64,000 bases of DNA. Origin: Oopsacas minuta (lineage: Eukaryota > Porifera > Hexactinellida > Lyssacinosida > Leucopsacidae). Location: assembly GCA_024704765.1 (NCBI GenBank), contig JAKMXF010000221.1, positions 124,001-188,000 on the forward strand. Reading direction: 5' to 3'. Below the pieces are notes generated by a model. The model had not been told where the DNA came from, did no database searches, and saw nothing but the letters and a program-made list of their open reading frames with translations. The position numbers and the translations under genes are program-made. Shown piece by piece: positions 1-11,995 of this stretch (positions are counted from its first letter, which is position 1; every line of letters begins with the position of its first letter).

Positions 1-835
1 TCCTACGTCATCTAATCAAACCACTCTTCCATTATTTTGCTTTTCTGCGTTGGCTAAAGGTAATAGAACTTTAATCTACCAATAGACTGTGAAGGCTAAT
101 TACGTATTTAATTTAAGGAGAAGTGCATTAATTCAATGATATTTGGAAATCAATTGACTTCTTAGATTTTGTGTGTAACACATGATCATGATCGGGCTAC
201 GGCATGCAGAAACGGCTGAAGCAAAATTTCATAGTTTCGACAATGCAATGTCGGGCAATAGCTAAATGTATGAGAGAATTTGAATAATTGGGCTGGCTCC
301 GCCGGACTGGACTCAAATTGCCCAATGTCCAGTTTATCGGTTGGCAAGTTTTAACTTGCTAACGGTGTGTCCTTACTAATATCTCTTGTTACAAGCATCC
401 TTTCTTTATTTGAAATTATACGTATGTGTATTTCGATACTCCCCGAAATCTTATCGAGTTTGCTTGATAATTTTCCATAAAACAATACATGCGACAATGA
501 CTGATTCATATATTTATCATAACAACTAAATAGGAGTTTAGGAATGTGTGTTTAGACTACAGAATTTCTATTTGCACACGTGTAACCGCAGTCCCTCTTA
601 CTCACTTATTTGTACTCGACATTACATACAAGTCCTGACCTGAAACAAATTATTGCATGAGATCATGAGACTTGATTACGTGCATAAGCACTAATATGAC
701 GCAACTATTTTCAATACATACCAGATTAACATATCGTAACTAGTGATTCACTGCTATGTTTTTTCATATAAATACTACAGCCAATTTAAATGATTATTAG
801 CATTTATTTGCATTACAAATCACTTGTATTTGAAT
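1..835. other. Intergenic stretch, no gene recognised
   Basis: AT-rich sequence without a coding region I can support. The only signal is a TATA-like box (TATAAATA) at about 767-774, some 70 bases before the start codon of the small CRIB protein. Its spacing is reasonable for a core promoter, but motifs like this are common in AT-rich DNA. Confidence 0.4.
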
Positions 836-1096
836 ATGAAAGGTTTATCTTCTGTTCTGATAAATATCTGCGCTAAAAAGTCAGAGAGCAATGATAGAAA
901 TACAGTAAAGAAACTACTCAAAGTAATAATCAAGAGAATATCCCATTCAAAGCATTCTGAGAGTAAGATACATACTTGTCCCTCTGCTCACCTTACTCCT
1001 CAACATATATCCTCTCCTTCAGAATTCAAACACTTGATTCACTGGCCATACGTACCAACTGTTGATGTTACTGTCAGTTCTTCTACTTCAAGCTAG
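836..1096 (+). CDS. Small protein with CRIB-like motif (CDC42 small-effector-like)
   Basis: An 86-residue protein starting at the ATG at 836. The N-terminal half is basic and contains one cysteine (ICAKK) and KK/KR clusters. Residues about 57-70 read ISSPSEFKHLIHWPYV, matching the CRIB core I-S-x-P-x(2)-F-x-H-x(2)-H that binds GTP-loaded Cdc42/Rac, although the usual Gly after the last His is missing. Length and layout (short basic segment, then CRIB, then a Ser/Thr-rich tail) resemble the CDC42SE small effectors, which are 79-84 residues. No intron is visible and the frame overlaps no other gene. Function is inferred from the motif alone. It could be an exon of a larger CRIB protein or a chance match. 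Confidence 0.45.
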   Translation: MKGLSSVLINICAKKSESNDRNTVKKLLKVIIKRISHSKHSESKIHTCPSAHLTPQHISSPSEFKHLIHWPYVPTVDVTVSSSTSS

Positions 1097-3117
1097 TTGT
1101 AAAGAATTTCAAGTTTGCATGTTGCACAGCGCTGCGCTTTCTCTCTATTATATTATTAGTTTTCGCTTTTGCTACTGTACTATTCCGATGTACACATTTT
1201 ATCATACACTTGTTTGCGTGCTTTTTACATCATGATTAAACTCATACTTCGATAATAATAATCTCTTTATTAACACGCTGTATAATGACATGCTACAAAG
1301 GTGTACTATAGTAGGGGGGTATTCGGGGCTGTCCATTAAGGTTCGCATGATAGTAAGTAGAATACATACAAATAATAGCTTTATCACGTTTGAAATCAGT
1401 ATTACAAAGCACATCCCTACAACACACATGATTGCTAATATCATAAATTAGATAATTTATTATTACCCCCACATACAAACATACATCTACCGTATATACG
1501 TATATCATTGTAGGTTTTGCTGGTTGCACTGCCGCTAGAAAACAATACACGATAGTCATCACAATGCTGATTTTGTTTCCAATTTTCTAGGTATAGCACC
1601 AATGATGTGGTTGCGACATGTATACTTTGGTAAATCATGTTGTTTGATAAAAGAAGGTAGCTTGAACCCTGACATAGAGTATCTTCATGATATATCACAA
1701 TATTATTATTATGAGTTAGAAACAAATCTAGATAGATGTTTGGTTTATAACCAGAAATTGTTGTTTCTTATTTGTGGTAAAAGTTTATACAACTACCTAT
1801 AAGTCTACATGCTATGTATACGTATATACGTATTGTTTAAAATATATTTGGGGCAGGCGATTCAGTATTTATTCGTTTAACAATTATTATTTTGCAACTA
1901 TACTTTATCAGCCTGTGTCAGAAAGTACACTTCCAAGTTTACAGCATAGATATTTTTCCTACGCTATAACATAATATAATCTGTTTTTGATAAGGTATCT
2001 TTCGCATATTTGTATTAAGGCGAACAATTATATCAACTTTTCGTTACAATAACCGCACTTATGTAGTTAGGCCAGCTGCAGATAATAATCAATTATCCCT
2101 CACAAATGAATATTTTCACCAGTTTTGAACCCTGCAATATTTAGCTTAGGAATATATACTAGACTTGTTGTTTAATCAAATATTTTCATATTCTTTCCAA
2201 TCCTAATACATTTTCTCAATTTTCAGTGTAATAACGCGATTGTTATTCAGCTGATAGCAATTTGTATGAGGTAATTACTTCTAAATAGTTAGAGTTGTAC
2301 CGTCAAAATCAATCATTTCATAATCTTTATTTGGATCTCAATAAATACCCAATTTATCAAGCAATATAGCAATCCTAACTACCTGGCTCGAATAAAGCCA
2401 GTATGTGTTACAATCAAAAAGGATAAGCTCATTAGATCGTTGCCTTATCTACTAATTTCTACTAATTTCTACCTTAATATAGAGGCCGTAGGTATCTTAT
2501 CCTAACCCATTTCTAGGTAAAAGTTCTAATGTAATATACATTGAAACCTAAGTAGGGTAGAGATGTGCGTTAGTACACTTACTATCCCTATTGACTAAAA
2601 GAATTTTATGTTAAATTAAACTTCATGAAATTTAAGTACAACTGATTAATTATATGGGTAGGATGTGAAATACACATTGTCTCATATATTCCAGTAATAT
2701 CAACAGGGAAAACAGCAGTATCATGAAGATGTAATCACTGTATAGCAAATTGTGCGTAAACACAAATTATACATATAAATTGACTACAATTAAATATTTG
2801 TGAAATGTTTTCAACAGCACTTATGGTATTTGGCTACATAGAATATTGTCCCTATACGTGCTACTTAAGTTAATTACTAAGTAACAGTACACTGTGATTT
2901 GATAAGGCAAAAGACACAACAACAACGACAACAAACAACTGCAAACACAGTTAATAATGCAAACATATTTAAACGTAGCAATCTGATAGAAAGATTGAAT
3001 AGGAAATAATACATTAGCTTTTCAGTCTCAATCCTCAGATGATTCATTTACGACACATCTAGCTCATATCTTGTGTTAATAAATCAGTACTGATTGGGAA
3101 TATTATATAATTGGAAG

Positions 3118-3149
<32 letters not shown>

Positions 3150-3734
3150 TGTATGTATGTATGTATGTATGTATGTATGTATGTATGTATGTATGTATGT
3201 ATGTCACTCATTAGGCTAATAATAGACACGTAATTTGATGAAATTAATCATCGCAGTTGTGAAGGATCTCCAATTGATTATATTTCATGTGATCAGACAG
3301 CTGACATAATTAACTCCACACATGGATATATGGTATTTAGCACTTAAAACAGTTTAATTATAACCTGTGAATGTCTGTAAAATATTCCAATTAAATAACT
3401 ATTGAGCCTTAATCCTGTTGGATTAAATAATGCTTGTAAATAAATATTAATTCAACTCTGCAAATATCTGGTAAGTAGCAGGTGTAACCGAAAATGAATA
3501 TTGCAATCAAACGGCCCTCGCATAATACAACTCATGGAAAGTTGGGATCACTTCCCTGACAATTGTGACATAATGTAGTTTCCATATATTATATTTAGGA
3601 TAAAGATTTGTACAATTAACCACGTGTATTACGAATTACTTTATTCTTTATATAAGAATATACTGTAGGTAGATTGTAGTAGAATTACTTTATTCTTTCA
3701 TAAAAGTTGTCTTTAACATTACTACTGTTCTCAG
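1097..3734. other. Long non-coding stretch upstream of the TTLL exon
   Basis: About 2.6 kb with only short AT-rich open frames that look random. I searched the plus strand for the missing upstream exons of the TTLL gene (the Lys-Pro-Asp ... Gln-Gly segment of the ATP-grasp fold) and found none. A tetranucleotide microsatellite lies at 3121-3204. The stretch ends in a pyrimidine tract and AG at 3733-3734, the acceptor of the TTLL exon. Confidence 0.5.
3121..3204. repeat. (ATGT)21 microsatellite
   Basis: Twenty-one uninterrupted copies of ATGT, 84 bases, seen directly. Perfect arrays of this length are usually polymorphic in copy number. Confidence 0.98.
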
Positions 3735-4825
3735 GCGAAGGAATATTTATTTTCTCAAATCCCAAAGATAAGGTAAGTCTCTTCGCTAATCCTAGCCTGG
3801 TCCAGGAGTACATATCAAATCCTCTGCTACTTGAAGGAACGAAGTTTGATATCCGTCTTTACGTACTGCTACTGAGTATTGATCCTTTAGAGGTGTATGT
3901 CAGTCGTTCAGGCATGGTTCGATTCTGTACCCAGGATTACCATAAACCTAGTATCAAGAATGTTCATAAATCATTCATGCATCTGACTAACTACTCACTG
4001 AATAAACGTAGTGATGAGTATCAATACACAGACGAACCTGACACTGGAAGTAAACGGATTCTAACTCACGTATTAGAAGATATGGAGAGATTAGGGTATG
4101 ACACTGACCTGTTATGGGATAAAATAGATACTGTTGTAGTATCTACACTACAGGCTATGTCCCCTGAAATACAAACGGGAGTGCAGGCTGCTATCCGAAG
4201 AGGGGAGCTACCCTCTGTTGATAGCTGTTTCCAAATATTAGGATTCGATCTATTGATCGATGATAAAATGAATGTGTTTTTGTTAGAAGTAAATTCCCAT
4301 CCAAGTCTAGGCATAGATTTTGATGAACTTGTACCTGATAAGCCAGGGGTAACCAAATGTATTATTAGTCAGGTAGACATCGATATTAAACTGCCAGTAG
4401 TGTCTTGTGCATTAAAACTTGTAAGGAAGAGACAAAAGAAAGGACCAGGGATACCAATTGAAACACCATATGACTCGGTCTATAAGAGAGTATCCCCTGA
4501 TTTGATGCAGGAACAATTAACACTATTGGAGCCCATCGCTAATATGTTCAGGCAGTTCTTGAAGCGTGATGGTGTGACTATTGGCAGCTCAGCTTTTAGA
4601 AGTTTTCTGCGAAATTACAAATTATCTCCTGGATTGATCTCAACAGCTGAAGCTGATCTACTCTTTTTGAAGGCAACCCGATCTTATGTCAGTTACGAGA
4701 CTAACACTATTAATTTCCAACAGTTTTATTTCGTATTTTATTCACTCGCTAAATCAAGTTACAAGCGAGATTCAAAGCTTGAGAATATATCACTTTTGAT
4801 AGAACATTGTATGGGAAATAAATAA
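3735..4825 (+). CDS. Tubulin tyrosine-ligase-like protein (TTLL), C-terminal exon, 5' incomplete
   Basis: The exon begins after the acceptor TTCTCAG at 3728-3734 in phase 1 and runs to TAA at 4823-4825. It encodes the second half of the TTL ATP-grasp domain: GEGIFIF (end of the ATP-binding loop), LVQEYI, KFDIRLYVLL, MHLTNYSLNK, and the metal-binding FLLEVNSHPSLG with the expected Glu and Asn. About 150 residues follow, with an SAFRSFLRNYKL-type helical region. TTLL enzymes ligate Glu, Gly or Tyr to tubulin, often on ciliary axonemes. The order of motifs fits polyglutamylases such as TTLL11/TTLL6, but I cannot fix the subtype. No upstream exon was recognised in this window, so the 5' part lies across a long intron or is lost. 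There is no usable ATG in the exon before the conserved region. Confidence 0.85.
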
Positions 4826-4959
4826 TTTCTTTACCTTATATCATTTGGCATTCTGTAATTAAACTAATATAATTACTTCAATCTTATTTTCGTAAATATA
4901 ATTCAAATTTCGAAAATACATATTAGGGAATTCTGAAGAATTTAGAATAATTTTAGCAT

Positions 4960-7900
4960 TTATAATTGATTTTTAGTAGATTCCTCGGCTTCAGCTACTA
5001 CCATCAAGTTAAGTACCTCCATACTTCCTTTACCCTTCGTATCTTTGGTGATAACATCCTCTAGCATCCTGTAGAGACCTGGATCAGCAAGTACTATCAG
5101 TTCAACTTCTTTCCCTTGCCAATCTTCTGCTTCTATTTTAGCTCCAAAATTTATAATCTGCTCTTTGATTAATTTCCCCTCTTTGCTAGGTAGCGTGAAT
5201 CGGAGCTCCATTTGAGCTCTCTCGATTTTCATTTTCTCTTTTAGCTTTTTGATAACTTCAAGTGACTGCTTCTTTGTACTCTTATCGATCCTAACATTGA
5301 AATGTATGTCTTTCATTGCTTTCTCAATAATACCGACTGGATAAGGTCTATTGTTATCTGGATTAATACATTTATCAGATACGATGGTAGCTATTTCACG
5401 ATAGGTTGACTCCACCTGGGTAGCTCGCTCCTTATCCGAGACCTGAAGCTCTCCTATTTATATGTAAATCAAAATATATATCAATTTATTACTGGCTATT
5501 CTCTAAATACCTTTTTTTAATATGAACTGTATAATTTGATCCATGTCCATGTCCAATCCTTCGAATGCAGTGGTCACTTCTTCCTTTTTCGCAAACTGTC
5601 CTTTTGACACATTTGTAAATATCTGCCTTATTTGGAGCACCTCTCCTAAATCCTTCTCTGCCCCCTCTCTCCAAGACATCACTTTGTTCTTGTAACAGGC
5701 AATTTCGAATCTACAAAAAACACCTTGTAATATTCTCTTTTTCAAGGCTAGAAATCACCATGAATTACTGGGTTGTTTACCCACTCATACGATGGATTAT
5801 ATTGTCTTACGAGTTACGATTAACAGGAATACGTATATTAATATTGTATTAACTTTCTACAATATTAACATTCAATAGTGTTAGGTGGTTAATTAATCGG
5901 ATAGCGCTAGTTTATAAGGGAATATTAAATTCTCAACCACAGTACAAATCCTATTTAACTACAATTCTTGCCTACTAAGTTTAGAAATTATATATTTTAT
6001 AATGAATATACCAAATCTTAGACTGTTTGAGCCATGTGTTAATAATATGCTAACAGCAACTAGCAGTACAAAGCGTGAAGGCTTGTTCTCCAATATTTCT
6101 TTCTATCTACACCCAAGCGATGATTCTCCTAAGGAAACAGAAAAATTGATAACTGAACACGATGGTAACATTGTAGATACCCCAGAACTAGCTACATATG
6201 TTATTTCTAACTCATTTTCTACCTGCAATCTGGATAAATTCGATGTTATCAGTAATGATTGGATTACGACGTGTATTTTATATCAGGCTATTCTACCAAT
6301 TGAGCCTTACTTGGTGGGAAAAGAAAAGTTATTCAATTCAGTAGTGTTTTGTTTGGGAGAAGACTTTACACAGACAGACAGAGAAAATATATTCAGTATG
6401 TTAACGTACTATGGAGCTTGTTATAATGAATCACTCAAGGAGTGTACTCACCATATCACGCTAGGTAATGAGAAACACACTTTCTATTATGACAGACAGA
6501 AGCACATACAACCAACGATAAAGGTAGTCTCTCCTCAATGGGTAGTCGACTCAATCAAATCAAACAAACCACTACCAGAATCAAACTACAAATATACACC
6601 AGACCCCAGTCAGCTACGGCTAGTCATACCTACTTTTGAGATGCAGGACTCACAAAACACTCCTAATGATATATCCTCGCCTGTTCTTAAAATAATAACA
6701 AGTCCTATTGTCCCTAGAGAGGTAACAAACCACACGACACCTGATTTATCATATCCCATTATAACTCATGATAATATCACAGAGTATACTCCTACTAGAA
6801 TGTTCTCTTCTCAGATATCTCAGGATTCAATAAGGTCTATGTCTACATCTCCATACCACAATTACCCTCAAATAATTACTCCTACATTCACAAAGCTATC
6901 TGATATGTTTAATGAGAAGTCACCAAGTATAATAATAACTCCACACACCCCTGAACCTGCTGCTGACATCCACACAGATTCTATAGCCTCCCAAACACAA
7001 ACACAAACAAATACTCATACCCAACAAGGTAAGAGCTCAAATGATACAGAACGTACTACTCGAGAGAAAATTCCTCTTCTCTACAAAGCTATTTTATTCT
7101 TTGACGGTTTCATAGAGTTAATTGGTAGAGATGCTCAAAAGGAATGGGAGAAGATCGTCACTTTACACGGAGGATTCGTATCACCGATTTATAACGATAA
7201 AGTGACACATGTCATTCTAAGACATGCTATGTGTGACGCCTACACGAAAGCTCTAAGAGACCGGAAGTTCATAGCATCAGCGTATTGGCTGAATGATATC
7301 CTCCTAAAGGAACAGCTGTTTTCTCCCTGCTGCCCTCTACATATCCCGATTAAGAACCCTAAGCCTAAAGACATGGCTGGTCTATTGATAAGTGCAAGCA
7401 ATTTTGAGGGAGCAGAGCGTGCTACGCTAAAGGATATGACATCACTATTAGGAGCTAATTATACAAGTTATCTATCCAAGAAACACGATTTCTTAATCAC
7501 TAACAAAGCTCAGGGCATAAAGTATACTAAAGCTAAAGAATGGAATATTCCTATTGTTAATGCACGATACTTAGTAGATGCTCTCTTCCAACCTGGACTC
7601 CCTGATCGCATAAAGAATATATACAGAAATATAGAATTAGGAAACCGATTAGAGATTAATAACATTGACTACTTAAAACCTCTCCTCTCGGTATGGACAC
7701 AGCATTTGCCGTAAGACAGTCAATACAGAGCAGCAAGGAAAACGGCATTACGCTAATGATTACTTAATTTTGTAATTGGTTTAGTATTTCTACTGTAACT
7801 GTATTTAGCATTTTCTATCCTAAAGCTGTAATTAAGAGATATTATTTGACATTTATAACAATTGGATAAGTATACATTCATTAATTAAGGTAATCCTTCC

Positions 7901-8392
7901 TAGTTTTTCAAATTTATATATGTCCACTACTGTTAGAGTGATAAAATTATGATAACTGATTTTGAATTAAGCTGAGGTTATTTTTAACTGAAAAATTGCT
8001 AAAAATTACTTGACTCCGTATACAAATTAGTATTTTATCCACGAATTGGGGAATAGATCGAAGAACCACTAAATAGTGTATCCACGTTTGAGTCTAAATA
8101 GCAGGCAAAGCCTGTGATTATGTAAGTTAATTGTTGAAACTTTCGTTAATACACAAGCAAGAAATATGGAGAGCTCGAGAGTAGCTACCAAACCTAGTAG
8201 CTATTAAACAACTGTTTCATATAGATTGTAGTGGAATTTCTAGTTACAAATTTCAATATAACGAATACTGTTCAAATATATATACTTTTAGTTCTCATTG
8301 AAAACAACGAACCTCTTCCCTGCCCGTTTTAGTCTGACAACTGCAACGTTAGTTAGTTTTATTTGGTTTTCCGGAGTGAAAATGCCTGCCAT
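4960..8392 (-). CDS. SBDS: SBDS ribosome maturation factor (three exons)
   Basis: Exons on the minus strand: 8313-8392, 5511-5710 and 4960-5453; 257 residues, against about 250 for human SBDS. Exon 1 encodes the start [19 protein letters not shown]; exon 2 gives [10 protein letters not shown] and NVSKGQ; exon 3 gives [27 protein letters not shown] and [11 protein letters not shown]. All are hallmarks of the family. Phases agree at both joints (AG|A for Arg, G|GA for Gly), and donors and acceptors are GT-AG. SBDS works with EFL1 to release eIF6 from late 60S subunits in the cytoplasm. Intron 1 is 2.6 kb, far longer than the roughly 57-bp intron 2, because it contains the BRCT gene at 6002-7714 on the other strand. 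Exon 1 is easily missed, since it is 80 bases long and 2.6 kb away. Confidence 0.95.
6002..7714 (+). CDS. Four-BRCT protein, PTIP-like, nested in SBDS intron 1
   Basis: Intronless, 570 residues, from the ATG at 6002 to TAA at 7712-7714. Two BRCT repeats occupy about residues 20-200: [15 protein letters not shown] closes the first and [12 protein letters not shown] the second, with [15 protein letters not shown] in between. A Ser/Thr/Pro-rich linker of about 150 residues with a run of QTQTQT/THTQ follows. Two further BRCT repeats lie at about 355-545 ([16 protein letters not shown], and [12 protein letters not shown] with [15 protein letters not shown]). The N-terminal pair resembles PAXIP1/PTIP, a phosphopeptide-binding DNA-damage and MLL-complex scaffold; PTIP has six BRCTs, so this is shorter or a relative. 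The whole gene lies antisense inside SBDS intron 1. Absence of introns beside multi-exon neighbours suggests retrotransposition or intron loss. Confidence 0.85.
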   Translation: MNIPNLRLFEPCVNNMLTATSSTKREGLFSNISFYLHPSDDSPKETEKLITEHDGNIVDTPELATYVISNSFSTCNLDKFDVISNDWITTCILYQAILPIEPYLVGKEKLFNSVVFCLGEDFTQTDRENIFSMLTYYGACYNESLKECTHHITLGNEKHTFYYDRQKHIQPTIKVVSPQWVVDSIKSNKPLPESNYKYTPDPSQLRLVIPTFEMQDSQNTPNDISSPVLKIITSPIVPREVTNHTTPDLSYPIITHDNITEYTPTRMFSSQISQDSIRSMSTSPYHNYPQIITPTFTKLSDMFNEKSPSIIITPHTPEPAADIHTDSIASQTQTQTNTHTQQGKSSNDTERTTREKIPLLYKAILFFDGFIELIGRDAQKEWEKIVTLHGGFVSPIYNDKVTHVILRHAMCDAYTKALRDRKFIASAYWLNDILLKEQLFSPCCPLHIPIKNPKPKDMAGLLISASNFEGAERATLKDMTSLLGANYTSYLSKKHDFLITNKAQGIKYTKAKEWNIPIVNARYLVDALFQPGLPDRIKNIYRNIELGNRLEINNIDYLKPLLSVWTQHLP

Positions 8393-8543
8393 CCTGAAAC
8401 TAGTTCACTAGACAAAAATTAAGCTAGATGAGAAATTACAGATTCGATTAATAAATTGAGAAAGTATTAGACTTAACAGCCGATCTAATTCAATAAATAT
8501 ATGCAAGTAAACTAAACTGAATATAATAAGCATTACTCATTCA

Positions 8544-9011
8544 TTATTTATCGGTTTCTTCATTACCATATCCCATCTCACTAACTTGTCCCATAGCATC
8601 CATTAAATTATTTAAATTCTCCTCTTTTTCTGCTTCAGTGTCTGAATCATCATCTCGGTCTATCCATCTATCGAAGTCTGTTTTTAAATAGTGTAGCTTC
8701 TTCTCACTGCTAACTAGGCGTGGCCAGAATTTTTTCGTTAACTTAAAAAGGACGAAGCTTATTTCTTTATCGTTCTCTTTCATCACGGTTTTTTGGGGAT
8801 CAATTTTACCATAGAAATCTATTTTGAGCTCATATGAGACAGGTTCCTGACCTTTGATCTCTTTCACACAGAAATATTCCAACCTATCCTCCTGGATATT
8901 ATGTCTCGATTTTAATCCATTAGTGTTATTTACTTCTAAAGTAATGTATAACTTATCTTCTCTCTGTGCCCATCTCGTGAATGGTGGAATAGTCTCTGAG
9001 GAGATCGCCAT
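8544..9011 (-). CDS. PTGES3: p23 / PTGES3-type Hsp90 co-chaperone
   Basis: Single exon of 155 residues starting at the ATG at 9009-9011. A CS domain covers about residues 5-110: FTRWAQREDKLYITLEV, YELKIDFYGKIDP, then the p23 signature FWPRL followed by LHYLKTDFDRWIDRDD. The tail is acidic (DDDSDTEAEKEE), as in p23. p23 binds the ATP-bound Hsp90 dimer and slows client release. WPRL separates p23 from CS proteins such as SGT1. The gene sits 151 bases beyond SBDS exon 1, on the same strand, and is divergent from DLD. Confidence 0.93.
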   Translation of the reverse strand: MAISSETIPPFTRWAQREDKLYITLEVNNTNGLKSRHNIQEDRLEYFCVKEIKGQEPVSYELKIDFYGKIDPQKTVMKENDKEISFVLFKLTKKFWPRLVSSEKKLHYLKTDFDRWIDRDDDSDTEAEKEENLNNLMDAMGQVSEMGYGNEETDK

Positions 9012-9811
9012 TATGAAACTGTATTCTACTGAGAATTATTATATTGAAAGTATTTGATAAATGACCATATAAGGACTTTTCTACTTTAGAGAATTATAAT
9101 TTAATTATTTGGTAACCCCAAATTACTTGTAACAGTCTGAATCGTTTCTGGTTACAATGAATAAATCTTCTAAAAGCCACAGATCGGAACTAGCTCTCTT
9201 TATTTCATAACATATCCGAACTTTAATAGACAATTTATATTCAATTGGTAATACAAAGATTTACAATATTGATAATGTGTCTAATATATTATTAATAACT
9301 TTCCTTGAAGCGAAAATTAGTTGGGAGACGATTTAATATCAGTTTCTATGAAAATATCGTAGAGTTTAATTGAAAACCTTTTCAAAATACGAAATGATTA
9401 TATTGCTCATTGTAGTGACATCTTTATGATTTTAATATTTATAATTTCTGGAGAATAATAACGAAAATAGAAGTGAAATATCGAGATTAGTTATTTACAG
9501 AAATACTTCTAGACATTGTAACCACGAAGCATAATTAAATTATTACTAGAGAGTGTAAAATTGTAAATTATTGAGTGTCGGAAAGTCAGGACAAAATTTT
9601 TGTAAAAAACCTTATCATCTTCAAAATGCATTTAATGGCATATTCGTTGTCGCGTCATAACTCGATATGTCAATAGAAGGCGTATATTGCATCAATCAAG
9701 TAATGTACAATTTAATAATTTTACGTACAAAAATTGTAAGCGTGTTTGGGCAAATGAAAATTGTAATATGTAATTTGTGGAATTAATTTTTATTAATGTG
9801 TAGCATTAGCT
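9012..9811. other. Divergent spacer between p23 and DLD
   Basis: About 800 bases of AT-rich sequence between two divergently transcribed genes, so the promoters of both should lie here. No clear TATA box, CpG-rich stretch or repeat was identified. Confidence 0.4.
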
Positions 9812-11600
9812 ATGCTGCGTATTGTAAATACAAACAGGTTACGTCACACCGTAAGTTTGTTTTCAAGTAGATGTGCACTGTTCAACAGTCAGGGGTCTGA
9901 AGAGGTTGATCTGGTAGTGATAGGCTCAGGACCTGGTGGGTATGTAGCTGCAATTAAAGCTGCACAGCTTGGCTTGAAAACAGTGTGTGTTGAGAAGGAT
10001 AAGACTTTTGGAGGTACATGTCTAAACGTTGGGTGTATCCCTAGCAAGGCACTGCTACACAACAGTCATTTGTTTCATATGGCTAAGCATGAATTCACTG
10101 GAAGAGGAATTGATGTAACAGGGTTAGCCCTCAACCTTCCTAACCTAATGAAGCAGAAAAATACAGCTGTCAACACTCTGACAAATGGCATTGCGTATTT
10201 ATTCAAACAAAATAAAGTTATACAAATTAAAGGACACGGGACAATAACAGATCCAAACATTGTTACAGTCACTAAGAGCGATAAAACACAAGTTAGTATA
10301 TTAATTAAATTATATGAAAATCTAAAACTGTAGAATTTAGCATATTTTCGTTTTGACTACCTTTCAAATTTCAATTTACATACTTAACAAATTGCTCTTA
10401 TAAATAGCCTAGTGGCCCCAAAATTTGCTTATTGGAAATTAACAGGATGAACAAATAATAGAATTTAATATAGCTTACGTTAAATAACTGAAATCGATAA
10501 TCTATCCTAGGAACAAATCAGGACAAAGAACATTTTACTAGCTACAGGGTCAGAGGTCACTCCTTTTCCTGGTATTGACATTGATGAGAAGTTGGTGGTC
10601 TCGAGCACTGGTGCTCTGAGTCTCTCTAAAGTACCGAAACACATGATACTTATTGGTGCCGGAGTAATAGGTGTAGAGCTTGGGTCAGTTTGGAGCAGAC
10701 TGGGGGCTAAAGTAACAGCAGTGGAGTTCGCTAACCACGTGGGAGGCATGGGAATTGACAGTGAGATTAGCACGATGTTCCAAAGAGTACTAGTTAAGCA
10801 AGGGATGAAATTCAAGCTGAATTGTAAAGTAACAAAAGCAGAGAAAATAGGATCAGAAGCTGTAAGGATTACAATGCAAGATATGAAGAAGGTGCTGAAT
10901 ATAATTTGTATTTAAATATGTATTCCACTGAACAGTTAATACGAATTGCTTTTAATAGGGTGTAACAGAGGCACTAGAAGGAGATTGTCTACTCTTATGT
11001 GTAGGTAGGAGGCCTTATACAACTAGTCTAGGACTAAATCAACTTAAAATACCAATAGACGAAAAGGGCAGAATTATCACTGATGGACAATTCCGCACTA
11101 ACTACTCTAATATTTTCGCGATTGGTGACTGTATCCATGGTCCAATGCTAGCTCATAAAGCAGAAGATGAGGGTGTTATTTGTGCAGAGAGTATCGCAAC
11201 AGGAAAACCAGCTCACATAAATTATAACTGTGTTCCATCAGTAATATACACACACCCTGAAGTAGCATGGGTAGGTAAAACAGAAGAAGAGCTAAAGCAA
11301 GCAGGAGTTGATTATAAAGTAGGTAAATTCCCTCTCTCAGCTAACAGTAGAGCTAGAACTAATGCAGATTTTGATGGAATGGTCAAGATACTAGCAGAGA
11401 CAGGTACTAACACAATGCTAGGAACTCATTTCCTAGGCTCTATGGCTGGTGAGCTTATCAATGAAGCTGTACTTGCTATGGAACATGGTGCTACCTGTGA
11501 AGATGTGGCCAGGACATGTCACGCACATCCTACAGTAGCTGAAGCTTTCAAAGGAGCAAACCAGCATGTATCTTTTGGAAAAGCTATCAACTTTATTTGA
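9812..11600 (+). CDS. DLD: Dihydrolipoamide dehydrogenase (three exons)
   Basis: Exons 9812-10291, 10511-10891 and 10959-11600, all joined in phase 0; 500 residues against 509 in human. It oxidises dihydrolipoamide with NAD+ as the E3 subunit of the pyruvate, 2-oxoglutarate and branched-chain dehydrogenases and as the glycine-cleavage L protein, in mitochondria. The N-terminus is basic and Ser/Arg-rich, fitting a mitochondrial presequence. Visible motifs are the FAD-binding [13 protein letters not shown], the redox pair [13 protein letters not shown], the NAD-binding [20 protein letters not shown], and the catalytic HAHPTVAEA. Introns are 219 and 67 bases. No defect is seen. Confidence 0.97.
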
Positions 11601-11995
11601 GGCAAGTAGTCTAGTAATATGTAATAGGAACTGTAATACTTACCTAGTATATTGATCATGAATTCGAATCATTGGTTTAATTAGTTTCATGGATGGGTGA
11701 GTTTCGGACACATGAGATATATGGGTACCTGAAAGAAGTGAACCATATTTATATTTCGGCAAGATTGTAATACGCGTACTGCGAAAAAATATAAGATTAT
11801 CTCAAAGTAAACCTTATCATAAGTACAGTATGTGGTTTTGCATACTGGAACTGAACTTATGAAGTCTCATTTTAAAAGGATTATATATTACGGTTTCTTT
11901 CAATTTCAGTGAAATTCATGTACCATTACCCGATTGTTTGTAAAATAATATAAATACGAGCTCAAAAATATTTCAATAAAACAAAATTTTGAGCA

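Noticed and set aside
1202-1974. Several overlapping 60-95-residue open frames on both strands
   Set aside because: They start in low-complexity AT-rich DNA, overlap each other, and show no family motif or splice context.
5711-5760. SBDS starting at a non-ATG codon just upstream of exon 2
   Set aside because: The sequence there does not resemble SBDS, there is an acceptor at the exon edge, and a perfect exon 1 exists at 8313-8392.
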